DNA of 64,000 nt from Rhabditoides inermis (Eukaryota; Nematoda; Chromadorea; Rhabditida; Rhabditidae). Positions within the stretch are counted from its first letter, which is position 1. Every line of letters starts with the position of its first letter. The notes under the pieces were generated by a model. The model had not been told where the DNA came from. It searched no databases and saw only the letters and a program-made list of their open reading frames with translations. Of the stretch, positions 1 through 10,607 are shown one piece after another. Position numbers and translations under genes: made by a program. The stretch lies in NCBI GenBank assembly GCA_963966185.1, contig CAWZYM010000294.1:276601-340600 (forward strand), read 5' to 3'.

Positions 1-471
1 TCTCTCTCTCTCTCTGATCCCCTCTCTGTCATCCCCTCTCTGAAACATGATCTTTATCCATCATTCGAACCATTCTTGTTTTTTCTCTCTCTACATTTTC
101 CCACTTTTCCTGTCTCGAGTCAATTATGAAATAATGGAGCAGTCAAAGTAGTCAGAGAGTCAGAGAGAGTCAGAGTAATTACTCACGGTATTGTGTGATA
201 CCTATGTTTGGCATTTGTATTATCTTCAATTTATTGTATTTTCTTTCTGATAAACGATACAGCAGCACAACAAGATAACCGGTAACACATTTGATGCGAA
301 TTAACCCTCTTCGACATTCGAGTGACATACACTTCGAGCGGCCATCGCCACTCTCCAACATTGCATAGGCAACTCACTCGACTCCCTAAAAGGAGTCAGT
401 CAAGTAACGGCGACAGAAGTCGCTCGACAACATACGCAAGACGTGCGCGCTCTTAGAACACTGATTCACTA

Positions 472-474
<3 letters not shown>

Positions 475-518
<44 letters not shown>

Positions 519-524
519 TCTCTC

Positions 525-559
<35 letters not shown>

Positions 560-560
560 T
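475..560. repeat. (CT)n microsatellite
   Basis: Almost pure CT dinucleotide tract between the kelch gene ends. It is longer here than in the later units (about 4,030-4,058 and 7,540-7,566). The Ser-Leu or Arg-Glu open frames across it are products of the repeat, not genes. Confidence 0.9.
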
Positions 561-820
561 CTCCGTCTATCTATTTCCCCCACGTTTCCGAGCTTCCGCG
601 ATCGTCTCGTACTATGCTCCAGTCTTCCACTATGATCTCAATGTAATCAGCGTTTTCGAGAAAAGATTCTATATTTCAAAGGTACAGGTATTTAAAGTGT
701 AATTTACTCGTCGGGAGTAACTATTATAAACGTAACAACAATGAGCAGGCAAAAATACAACAAAACACATAACAATCAACAAAGGGACTGGTCTGACCCT
801 TCCTCCTTTCGCTCCCTCCT

Positions 821-1681
821 TCACTTCTCGATACGCAGCATCTCCACCGACCTCTCGGCTCCGTCTCCGCCAATCACGTACACCACCTGTAGTCAGTGAA
901 TTGCGAGAAGAGATGCACTCTAAACTCACATAATCGTGGACGACCATCGCGTGCTCGTTGCGAGCGTGCTTCAGAGAAGGCAGACTGCTCCACGAGCAGC
1001 CGTGCAGCATCTAGAAATATACGAATAACTATCATGCAATCACAACACACACTTACAATCACATTGGAAGAACTACCAGTGTCATATTGGTACCCTCCGG
1101 AACAGATGAGTCGACCATCGCATTCTGTCGCCGACATGTAGCCACGTGGCTGTAATAATGAAACATAAAGTGGCCTCGTCTTGCAATCACCTCTGGCAAG
1201 GCAGCTCCATCGATCCACTGTCCCGCATCATCGTCGTACACACTCATCTGAACATCGCATATCGGCACAGAAAAAATCATACCACTTACCTTATTCGAAT
1301 ACGCACTGGTGTAATCTTCACCAGTGTGTCCACCGATTGAGACAAGCCGATCGCCGTGAACAGTCAGATGCAGTCCGCCCTCCACACCGGAAGGATACCC
1401 ACACATCCGAGAGAAACCAGAAGCTACAATTTGCTTGTAGAAAAACAACAGTCAAAACCAACCGGAATTGTAAGGATCGAAGGTTTCCACCGTCTTGGAT
1501 TTTCTCATAGCAACACAGATGCGACCGTGGTGCACAGTTGCCGATTCAAGATAGCCCCAACTATAGTGATTACACAACATCGCAAATATCAAGTACCAGA
1601 AGAACTTGCCCTTGGTTTGAATCAGACGAATAGATGACAGTCCACGAGTCAGATGCCACGTCATATTTCTCGATGGCACAA
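821..1681 (-). pseudogene. BTB-Kelch gene A, 3' fragment (seven exons, frame intact)
   Basis: Exons (minus) at about 1610-1681, 1463-1560, 1290-1423, 1191-1247, 1057-1149, 930-1010 and 821-886 splice in frame and end in TGA. Kelch blades are visible: EKYDVASDSW, RLVSIGGHTGEDY, YDDDAGQWIDGAALP, RLICSGGYQYDTG, CSWSSLPSLKHARNEHAMV and VVYVIGGDGAERSVE. The first intron here uses a GC donor (GCAAGT), the others GT. The 5' exons (BTB, BACK, first blades) are missing because the unit was cut in the intron before 1681. This is the only one of four copies of this module without the poly-T insertion in the YDDDAGQW exon. It is probably not expressed as a complete protein. Confidence 0.75.
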
Positions 1682-2063
1682 CTGAAGAAAGATCACATTA
1701 GAGAGAGCGTGTCAGCGTCCGTTTGAAGTTTGAACTGGATATCCCCGCGCCCTAGAATGCCGCAAACCGACTTTTCCTGAATGAGATACTTTTGATGGTT
1801 TTGAAATGATACAAACTAATTCACTGTATTAATTTCTCGAATTGAAGGGTAGTCTTAGAGATTTGTTTTGAAATTGGTTGAGTTTGCAGCGAGATATCGC
1901 GAGACCGCATTTGGCCGCGGACTGATGTGTCCACACCATCTGGACAATTGCGGTCGCGCTCCGCCCCCTCTCTCTGTGAAATGAGGCGAATAGCGGGCGG
2001 GCGCCGGTCTCATCGTTCATCAGAGAGAGAGTCATGAACGTGTACGAGAATGTAATGTAGATA

Positions 2064-2302
2064 TTATCTTTTAAAGTACTTCCAAGTAAAGCTAGTTGGT
2101 ATCTGTCTCAATTGAATAAAAGTACCGAAACATTGTTCGGTATATAATGCTACAAGAAAAATTTTCAGAACTAAAGCACGTATGATTTCGTTTGATATAT
2201 CCTGTTCGCACATGTCTGAAATCATTTCGATGCTTTTATTCAATTGAGACAACAATACAAACCAACTAGCTTTTCTTGCAAGTACTTTTAAAAGATGATA
2301 TC
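2064..2302. mobile_element. MITE-like element in kelch intron (unit 1)
   Basis: About 240 bp with terminal inverted repeats of some 60 bp. The left end reads ATCTTTTAAAGTACTT then AGCTAGTTGGT and CTCAATTGAATAAAAG; the right end is the same in reverse complement with small differences. There is no coding capacity. It lies inside the 1.2-kb intron of kelch gene A and is repeated at 5,579, 9,088 and 23,506 because the host segment is duplicated, not because of separate insertions. A target-site duplication is not clear. Confidence 0.6.
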
Positions 2303-2558
2303 AATAAGTATGTACTAACTGTGAGTAAAAACATATCTGACTGCAACTTCGAATTCACCTACAGTCCAGGGAATAGTTAGTTCCGACACCAATCCGCGAG
2401 TACATCACCGCATTGAAAAACTGCGCGCGCGCGAAACTTCGAAATTGAATTAAATCGCGTACTTTCGATGTCTATTGATTTTCTAGCAGCCTCGCACTTT
2501 CTTCATCCTCTCATTCATGGCGGCAACTGATTTGTCCATCCACTGTATAGTTTTCTTC

Positions 2559-2790
2559 AGGGAGGTAGTTGGGGGCATTGTACATTTGACTACAGAAATG
2601 AAGATACTCATTTTCTGTGCGGGACCACGCACCGGGCAAACAGTGACAATGATCTCGTACCCCTCCAATTGCGTCCAGAAATGAGCATGCGCTTTCAAAA
2701 CTGCAGTCCGCGAGATCATTTTCACCAACTGCCCGGTGTGTGGTCCCGCACGGAAAATGAGTATCTTCATTTCTGCAGTCAAATGCACAG
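2559..2790. repeat. Foldback (long inverted repeat), right arm truncated
   Basis: Left arm contains CATTTGACTACAGAAATGAAG, then TACTCATTTTCTGTGCGGG; the right arm is its near-perfect reverse complement, separated by about 55 bp. The right arm stops at AAATGCACAG, the junction of the 3.5-kb units. It could form a hairpin of about 75 bp. Confidence 0.75.
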
Positions 2791-2919
2791 AGAGAGGGAG
2801 GGAGGGAGAGAGGGAGGGAGGGAGGGAGAGGTGTGTGTGTGAGAGAAAGAGAGAGAGAGCGAGAGAGTGAGGAGAGAGGGAGGAGGGAGACAGTGGACTC
2901 TTATAGGCCGGCGGCCCAG

Positions 2920-3407
2920 TGGCTACCGTGGAAGTCTACGACGTCCGTGCGAACAAGTGGCGCAATGCCCAAGACATGCAAGAGGTACGCAGATGAATAG
3001 ATAGATGGAGGCTTGGATGAGCAGTTCCATTCTCGCGTTGAGTCGCGCTCTGTGGGTTACATGAGATCAGCAGAAGAGACAAGGGGTTGGTACGCATACT
3101 GTATATAGCATACTATACGCATAATGTACAAGTACTGTATGCTGTATAATACTGTACTTGGCATCCTGTATTTGCAGGTGCGCGGTGGGTGCGGGGCTGC
3201 GGTGGTGGATGGTCGAGTGGTGGTGGCCGGAGGAAAGACGGCCGGCGGATTCGCGAACAGCGTCGAGGTGCGCGTGGCCATTCCACATGCCCTCAGTGCC
3301 CTTCCAGATGCTGTCGCGGGAGGGCTGGTCGTACGGGCCTCCGATGCCGAGGCAGAGGGCGTTCTTCGAGATGGTCGACGTCAACGGGGCACGTCCATCT
3401 CTCTCCT

Positions 3408-3495
<88 letters not shown>

Positions 3496-3584
3496 CCCCT
3501 CTCTGTCAGGTTCTTTTCGCAGTTGGTGGCAACTCTCCGGGCAACGTCCACATCGCGGAAACAGACTGTCTCTGGATGGACTGA
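2920..3584 (+). pseudogene. Kelch gene G, 3' fragment (four exons), unit 1
   Basis: Plus-strand exons at about 2920-2984, 3178-3267, 3308-3393 and 3510-3584. The translation gives VEVYDVRANKWRNAQ, GRVVVAGGKTAGGFANSVE, REGWSYGPPMPRQRAFFEMV and LFAVGGNSPGNVHIAETD, followed by TGA: classical kelch strands with GG doublets and spaced Y/W. The (CT)n tract at 3,411-3,492 is the last intron; its donor is not a plain GT and may be GC. Upstream exons are not in the window. It points towards gene A, whose 3' end lies about 0.7 kb downstream on the other strand. Confidence 0.7.
3411..3492. repeat. (CT)n microsatellite in last intron of kelch gene G
   Basis: Pure CT tract. The matching tract in the next unit (about 6,928-7,004) is shorter and carries a TCCT interruption. 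It can serve as an extreme polypyrimidine tract before the acceptor CTCTGTCAG. Confidence 0.85.
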
Positions 3585-4318
3585 AACATGATCTTTATCC
3601 ATCGAAAATGTAGAGAGAGAAAAAACCATTCTTGTTTTTTCTCTCTCTACATTTTCCCACTTTTCCTGTCTCGAGTCAATTATGAAATAATGGAGCAGTC
3701 AAAGTAGTCAGAGAGTCAGAGAGAGTCAGAGTAATTACTCACGGTATTGTGTGATACCTATGTTTGGCATTTGTATTATCTTCAATTTATTGTATTTTCT
3801 TTCTGATAAACGATACAGCAGCACAACAAGATAACCGGTAACACATTTGATGCGAATTAACCCTCTTCGACATTCGAGTGACATACACTTCGAGCGGCCA
3901 TCGCCACTCTCCAACATTGCATAGGCAACTCACTCGACTCCCTAAAAGGAGTCAGTCAAGTAACGGCGACAGAAGTCGCTCGACAACAGACGCAAGACGT
4001 GCGCGCTCTTAGAACACTGATTCACTATTCTCTCTCTCCCTCTCTCTCTCTCTCTCTTCTCCGTCTATCTATTTCCCCCACGTTTCCGAGCTTCCGCGAT
4101 CGTTTCGTACTATGCTCCAGTCTTCCACTATGATCTCAATGTAATCAGCGTTTTCGAGAAAAGATTCTATATTTCAAAGGTACAGGTATTTAAAGTGTAA
4201 TTTACTCGTCGGGAGTAACTATTATAAACGTAACAACAATGAGCAGGCAAAAATACAACAAAACACATAACAATCAACAAAGGGACTGGTCTGACCCTTC
4301 CTCCTTTCGCTCCCTCCT

Positions 4319-5196
4319 TCACTTCTCGATACGCAGCATCTCCACCGACCTCTCGGCTCCGTCTCCGCCAATCACGTACACCACCTGTAGTCAGTGAATT
4401 GCGAGAAGAGATGCACTCTAAACTCACATAATCGTGGACGACCATCGCGTGCTCGTTGCGAGCGTGCTTCAGAGAAGGCAGACTGCTCCACGAGCAGCCG
4501 TGCAGCATCTAGAAATATACGAATAACTATCATGCAATCACAACACACACTTACAATCACATTGGAAGAACTACCAGTGTCATATTGGTACCCTCCGGAA
4601 CAGATGAGTCGACCATCGCATTCTGTCGCCGACATGTAGCCACGTGGCTGTAATAATGAAACATAAAGTGGCCTCGTCTTGCAATCACCTCTGGCAAGGC
4701 AGCTCCATCGATCCACTGTCCCGCATCATCGTCGTACACACTTTTTTTTTTTTTACACTCATCTGAACATCGCATATCGGCACAGAAAAAATCATACCAC
4801 TTACCTTATTCGAATACGCACTGGTGTAATCTTCACCAGTGTGTCCACCGATTGAGACAAGTCGATCGCCGTGAACAGTCAGATGCAGTCCGCCCTCCAC
4901 ACCGGAAGGATACCCACACATCCGAGAGAAACCAGAAGCTACAATTTGCTTGTAGAAAAACAACAGTCAAAACCAACCGGAATTGTAAGGATCGAAGGTT
5001 TCCACCGTCTTGGATTTTCTCATAGCAACACAGATGCGACCGTGGTGCACAGTTGCCGATTCAAGATAGCCCCAACTATAGTGATTACACAACATCGCAA
5101 ATATCAAGTACCAGAAGAACTTGCCCTTGGTTTGAATCAGACGAATAGATGACAGTCCACGAGTCAGATGCCACGTCATATTTCTCGATGGCACAA
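4319..5196 (-). pseudogene. BTB-Kelch gene A, 3' fragment with poly-T frameshift (unit 2)
   Basis: Same seven 3' exons as the fragment at 821-1681, lacking all 5' exons. The exon encoding YDDDAGQW carries a 17-bp insertion (13 T on the plus strand plus a duplicated ACAC) at about 4,742-4,758. This shifts the frame after M-S-V and leads to early termination, so the fragment is broken even as an exon module. Confidence 0.75.
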
Positions 5197-5578
5197 CTGA
5201 AGAAAGATCACATTAGAGAGAGCGTGTCAGCGTCCGTTTGAAGTTTGAACTGGATATCCCCGCGCCCTAGAATGCCGCAAACCGACTTTTCCTGAATGAG
5301 ATACTTTTGATGGTTTTGAAATGATACAAACTAATTCACTGTATTAATTTCTCGAATTGAAGGGTAGTCTTAGAGATTTGTTTTGAAATTGGTTGAGTTT
5401 GCAGCGAGATATCGCGAGACCGCATTTGGCCGCGGACTGATGTGTCCACACCATCTGGACAATTGCGGTCGCGCTCCGCCCCCTCTCTCTGTGAAATGAG
5501 GCGAATAGCGGGCGGGCGCCGGTCTCATCGTTCATCAGAGAGAGAGTCATGAACGTGTACGAGAATGTAATGTAGATA

Positions 5579-5817
5579 TTATCTTTTAAAGTACTTCCAA
5601 GTAAAGCTAGTTGGTATCTGTCTCAATTGAATAAAAGTACCGAAACATTGTTCGGTATATAATGCTACAAGAAAAATTTTCAGAACTAAAGCACGTATGA
5701 TTTCGTTTGATATATCCTGTTCGCACATGTCTGAAATCATTTCGATGCTTTTATTCAATTGAGACAACAATACAAACCAACTAGCTTTTCTTGCAAGTAC
5801 TTTTAAAAGATGATATC
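5579..5817. mobile_element. MITE-like element (unit 2 copy)
   Basis: Copy of the MITE at 2,064-2,302, carried along by the tandem duplication. Same terminal inverted repeats. Confidence 0.55.
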
Positions 5818-6073
5818 AATAAGTATGTACTAACTGTGAGTAAAAACATATCTGACTGCAACTTCGAATTCACCTACAGTCCAGGGAATAGTTAGTTCCG
5901 ACACCAATCCGCGAGTACATCACCGCATTGAAAAACTGCGCGCGCGCGAAACTTCGAAATTGAATTAAATCGCGTACTTTCGATGTCTATTGATTTTCTA
6001 GCAGCCTCGCACTTTCTTCATCCTCTCATTCATGGCGGCAACTGATTCGTCCATCCACTGTATAGTTTTCTTC

Positions 6074-6305
6074 AGGGAGGTAGTTGGGGGCATTGTACAT
6101 TTGACTACAGAAATGAAGATACTCATTTTCTGTGCGGGACCACGCACCGGGCAAACAGTGACAATGATCTCGTACCCCTCCAATTGCGTCCAGAAATGAG
6201 CATGCGCTTTCAAAACTGCAGTCCGCGAGATCATTTTCACCAACTGCCCGGTGTGTGGTCCCGCACGGAAAATGAGTATCTTCATTTCTGCAGTCAAATG
6301 CACAG
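6074..6305. repeat. Foldback, right arm truncated (unit 2 copy)
   Basis: Same structure and same truncation point as at 2,559-2,790. The next base starts the GA-rich intron of the second kelch gene G fragment. Confidence 0.7.
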
Positions 6306-6434
6306 AGAGAGGGAGGGAGGGAGAGAGGGAGGGAGGGAGGGAGAGGTGTGTGTGTGAGAGAAAGAGAGAGAGAGCGAGAGAGTGAGGAGAGAGGGAGGAG
6401 GGAGACAGTGGACTCTTATAGGCCGGCGGCCCAG

Positions 6435-6922
6435 TGGCTACCGTGGAAGTCTACGACGTCCGTGCGAACAAGTGGCGCAATGCCCAAGACATGCAAGAGG
6501 TACGCAGATGAATAGATAGATGGAGGCTTGGATGAGCAGTTCCATTCTCGCGTTGAGTCGCGCTCTGTGGGTTACATGAGATCAGCAGAAGAGACAAGGG
6601 GTTGGTACGCATACTGTATATAGCATACTATACGCATAATGTACAAGTACTGTATGCTGTATAATACTGTACTTGGCATCCTGTATTTGCAGGTGCGCGG
6701 TGGGTGCGGGGCTGCGGTGGTGGATGGTCGAGTGGTGGTGGCCGGAGGAAAGACGGCCGGCGGATTCGCGAACAGCGTCGAGGTGCGCGTGGCCATTCCA
6801 CATGCCCTCAGTGCCCTTCCAGATGCTGTCGCGGGAGGGCTGGTCGTACGGGCCTCCGATGCCGAGGCAGAGGGCGTTCTTCGAGATGGTCGACGTCAAC
6901 GGGGCACGTCCATCTCTCTCCT

Positions 6923-7005
<83 letters not shown>

Positions 7006-7094
7006 CCCCTCTCTGTCAGGTTCTTTTCGCAGTTGGTGGCAACTCTCCGGGCAACGTCCACATCGCGGAAACAGACTGTCTCTGGATGGACTGA
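6435..7094 (+). pseudogene. Kelch gene G, 3' fragment (unit 2)
   Basis: Same four exons as at 2,920-3,584: acceptor TTGCAG before VRGGCGAAVVDG, final exon about 7,020-7,094 ending in TGA. Only the CT tract in the last intron differs in length. No upstream exons are attached. Confidence 0.65.
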
Positions 7095-7828
7095 AACATG
7101 ATCTTTATCCATCGAAAATGTAGAGAGAGAAAAAACCATTCTTGTTTTTTCTCTCTCTACATTTTCCCACTTTTCCTGTCTCGAGTCAATTATGAAATAA
7201 TGGAGCAGTCAAAGTAGTCAGAGAGTCAGAGAGAGTCAGAGTAATTACTCACGGTATTGTGTGATACCTATGTTTGGCATTTGTATTATCTTCAATTTAT
7301 TGTATTTTCTTTCTGATAAACGATACAGCAGCACAACAAGATAACCGGTAACACATTTGATGCGAATTAACCCTCTTCGACATTCGAGTGACATACACTT
7401 CGAGCGGCCATCGCCACTCTCCAACATTGCATAGGCAACTCACTCGACTCCCTAAAAGGAGTCAGTCAAGTAACGGCGACAGAAGTCGCTCGACAACAGA
7501 CGCAAGACGTGCGCGCTCTTAGAACACTGATTCACTATTCTCTCTCTCCCTCTCTCTCTCTCTCTCTTCTCCGTCTATCTATTTCCCCCACGTTTCCGAG
7601 CTTCCGCGATCGTTTCGTACTATGCTCCAGTCTTCCACTATGATCTCAATGTAATCAGCGTTTTCGAGAAAAGATTCTATATTTCAAAGGTACAGGTATT
7701 TAAAGTGTAATTTACTCGTCGGGAGTAACTATTATAAACGTAACAACAATGAGCAGGCAAAAATACAACAAAACACATAACAATCAACAAAGGGACTGGT
7801 CTGACCCTTCCTCCTTTCGCTCCCTCCT

Positions 7829-10575
7829 TCACTTCTCGATACGCAGCATCTCCACCGACCTCTCGGCTCCGTCTCCGCCAATCACGTACACCACCTGTAG
7901 TCAGTGAATTGCGAGAAGAGATGCACTCTAAACTCACATAATCGTGGACGACCATCGCGTGCTCGTTGCGAGCGTGCTTCAGAGAAGGCAGACTGCTCCA
8001 CGAGCAGCCGTGCAGCATCTAGAAATATACGAATAACTATCATGCAATCACAACACACACTTACAATCACATTGGAAGAACTACCAGTGTCATATTGGTA
8101 CCCTCCGGAACAGATGAGTCGACCATCGCATTCTGTCGCCGACATGTAGCCACGTGGCTGTAATAATGAAACATAAAGTGGCCTCGTCTTGCAATCACCT
8201 CTGGCAAGGCAGCTCCATCGATCCACTGTCCCGCATCATCGTCGTACACACTTTTTTTTTTTAACACTCATCTGAACATCGCATATCGGCACAGAAAAAA
8301 TCATACCACTTACCTTATTCGAATACGCACTGGTGTAATCTTCACCAGTGTGTCCACCGATTGAGACAAGTCGATCGCCGTGAACAGTCAGATGCAGTCC
8401 GCCCTCCACACCGGAAGGATACCCACACATCCGAGAGAAACCAGAAGCTACAATTTGCTTGTAGAAAAACAACAGTCAAAACCAACCGGAATTGTAAGGA
8501 TCGAAGGTTTCCACCGTCTTGGATTTTCTCATAGCAACACAGATGCGACCGTGGTGCACAGTTGCCGATTCAAGATAGCCCCAACTATAGTGATTACACA
8601 ACATCGCAAATATCAAGTACCAGAAGAACTTGCCCTTGGTTTGAATCAGACGAATAGATGACAGTCCACGAGTCAGATGCCACGTCATATTTCTCGATGG
8701 CACAACTGAAGAAAGATCACATTAGAGAGAGCGTGTCAGCGTCCGTTTGAAGTTTGAACTGGATATCCCCGCGCCCTAGAATGCCGCAAACCGACTTTTC
8801 CTGAATGAGATACTTTTGATGGTTTTGAAATGATACAAACTAATTCACTGTATTAATTTCTCGAATTGAAGGGTAGTCTTAGAGATTTGTTTTGAAATTG
8901 GTTGAGTTTGCAGCGAGATATCGCGAGACCGCATTTGGCCGCGGACTGATGTGTCCACACCATCTGGACAATTGCGGTCGCGCTCCGCCCCCTCTCTCTG
9001 TGAAATGAGGCGAATAGCGGGCGGGCGCCGGTCTCATCGTTCATCAGAGAGAGAGTCATGAACGTGTACGAGAATGTAATGTAGATATTATCTTTTAAAG
9101 TACTTCCAAGTAAAGCTAGTTGGTATCTGTCTCAATTGAATAAAAGTACCGAAACATTGTTCGGTATATAATGCTACAAGAAAAATTTTCAGAACTAAAG
9201 CACGTATGATTTCGTTTGATATATCCTGTTCGCACATGTCTGAAATCATTTCGATGCTTTTATTCAATTGAGACAACAATACAAACCAACTAGCTTTTCT
9301 TGCAAGTACTTTTAAAAGATGATATCAATAAGTATGTACTAACTGTGAGTAAAAACATATCTGACTGCAACTTCGAATTCACCTACAGTCCAGGGAATAG
9401 TTAGTTCCGACACCAATCCGCGAGTACATCACCGCATTGAAAAACTGCGCGCGCGCGAAACTTCGAAATTGAATTAAATCGCGTACTTTCGATGTCTATT
9501 GATTTTCTAGCAGCCTCGCACTTTCTTCATCCTCTCATTCATGGCGGCAACTGATTCGTCCATCCACTGTATAGTTTTCTTCAGGGAGGTAGTTGGGGGC
9601 ATTGTACATTTGACTACAGAAATGAAGATACTCATTTTCTGTGCGGGACCACGCACCGGGCAAACAGTGACAATGATCTCGTACCCCTCCAATTGCGTCC
9701 AGAAATGAGCATGCGCTTTCAAAACTGCAGTCCGCGAGATCATTTTCACCAACTGCCCGGTGTGTGGTCCCGCACGGAAAATGAGTATCTTCATTTCTGC
9801 AGTCAAATGCACAGAGGCCCCCAACTATTTCCCAGAATGAAACTATATACATAATTTACCCACATGCTTTTCTCAGCGCCAACTGCGTAGAGTGCATCAG
9901 CAATGACACACAACTTCCAGTACAGGCGAGGGGTGTGAGGCATAGCAACGGCTAACCACTTGCCTAAAATGATACGATAGAAATAGGTACATATGTACCG
10001 GCTAAACAAATACTTACCGTTAACAAGAGTGATCGCATTCAAATTGCAAATACAGTAGATCTTGCCGTTGAACACGACGGCAGAACAAATGAACCTGCAG
10101 GAGAAAGATGTATTTTTTGCGAGCGAAATACAAAACAACAAAACCAATCGCAACAATGTGCTCGAAGAAGTTTTCGTGCGATTTTTTTTAGAGATTTTTC
10201 TGGGAAAATGTGTTCCGGAGCCATACATGTTGTGATCCAGCCCCGGTCCATCCTCCCACTTCTCCGCCACTTTCCAGTCACCGCGCGCTCGGGACACCAA
10301 CACTGGAGTGTGCTTCTTCGCGAGATCCTGAACAGTTGTGAAAAGGAATTGTCTCCTGAACGTATTTACACATATTTCTAATCTATAAACAGTAATGATT
10401 TGTACTCACGATGACAGCATTGTGAAACATTTTGAAGCACTCCTGGTCGTCGATAACGAGCGGTTCCTTGCCGACAGTCTCCAGAAGGAAATCCCTGTCC
10501 AAGTTGCATAGGCGAACAGAAGAACAGAACAGTCTGAACTACTTACACTTATTGATCATCCTCCCCCATCTCACA

Positions 10576-10607
<32 letters not shown>

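Larger units (their letters stand above)
1..9814. repeat. 3.5-kb tandem array of convergent kelch-gene 3' ends
   Basis: Three consecutive units: a partial one (1-2,790), then 2,791-6,305 and 6,306-9,814, nearly identical apart from microsatellite length and one poly-T insertion. Each full unit starts in a GA-rich intron of a plus-strand kelch gene, runs through its last exons, and continues into the last exons and the long intron of a minus-strand kelch gene. The break is always after AAATGCACAG, inside the right arm of a foldback repeat. In the last unit the sequence instead continues into the upstream exons of the minus gene, so the last unit is the ancestral arrangement and the others are extra copies of the tail-to-tail gene ends. 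Confidence 0.9.

Noticed and set aside
443..646. Ser-Leu and Arg-Glu repeat ORFs over CT/GA tracts (also at 3.4, 6.9, 21.0, 35.4, 39.2, 46.2 and 49.7 kb)
   Set aside because: Any frame across a CT/GA microsatellite is open. The tracts lie in introns or spacers, and no such protein is supported.
9507..9852. 105-codon minus-strand ORFs over the foldback
   Set aside because: The kelch gene splices in perfect phase across this region, and the open frames are mirror products of the inverted repeat.
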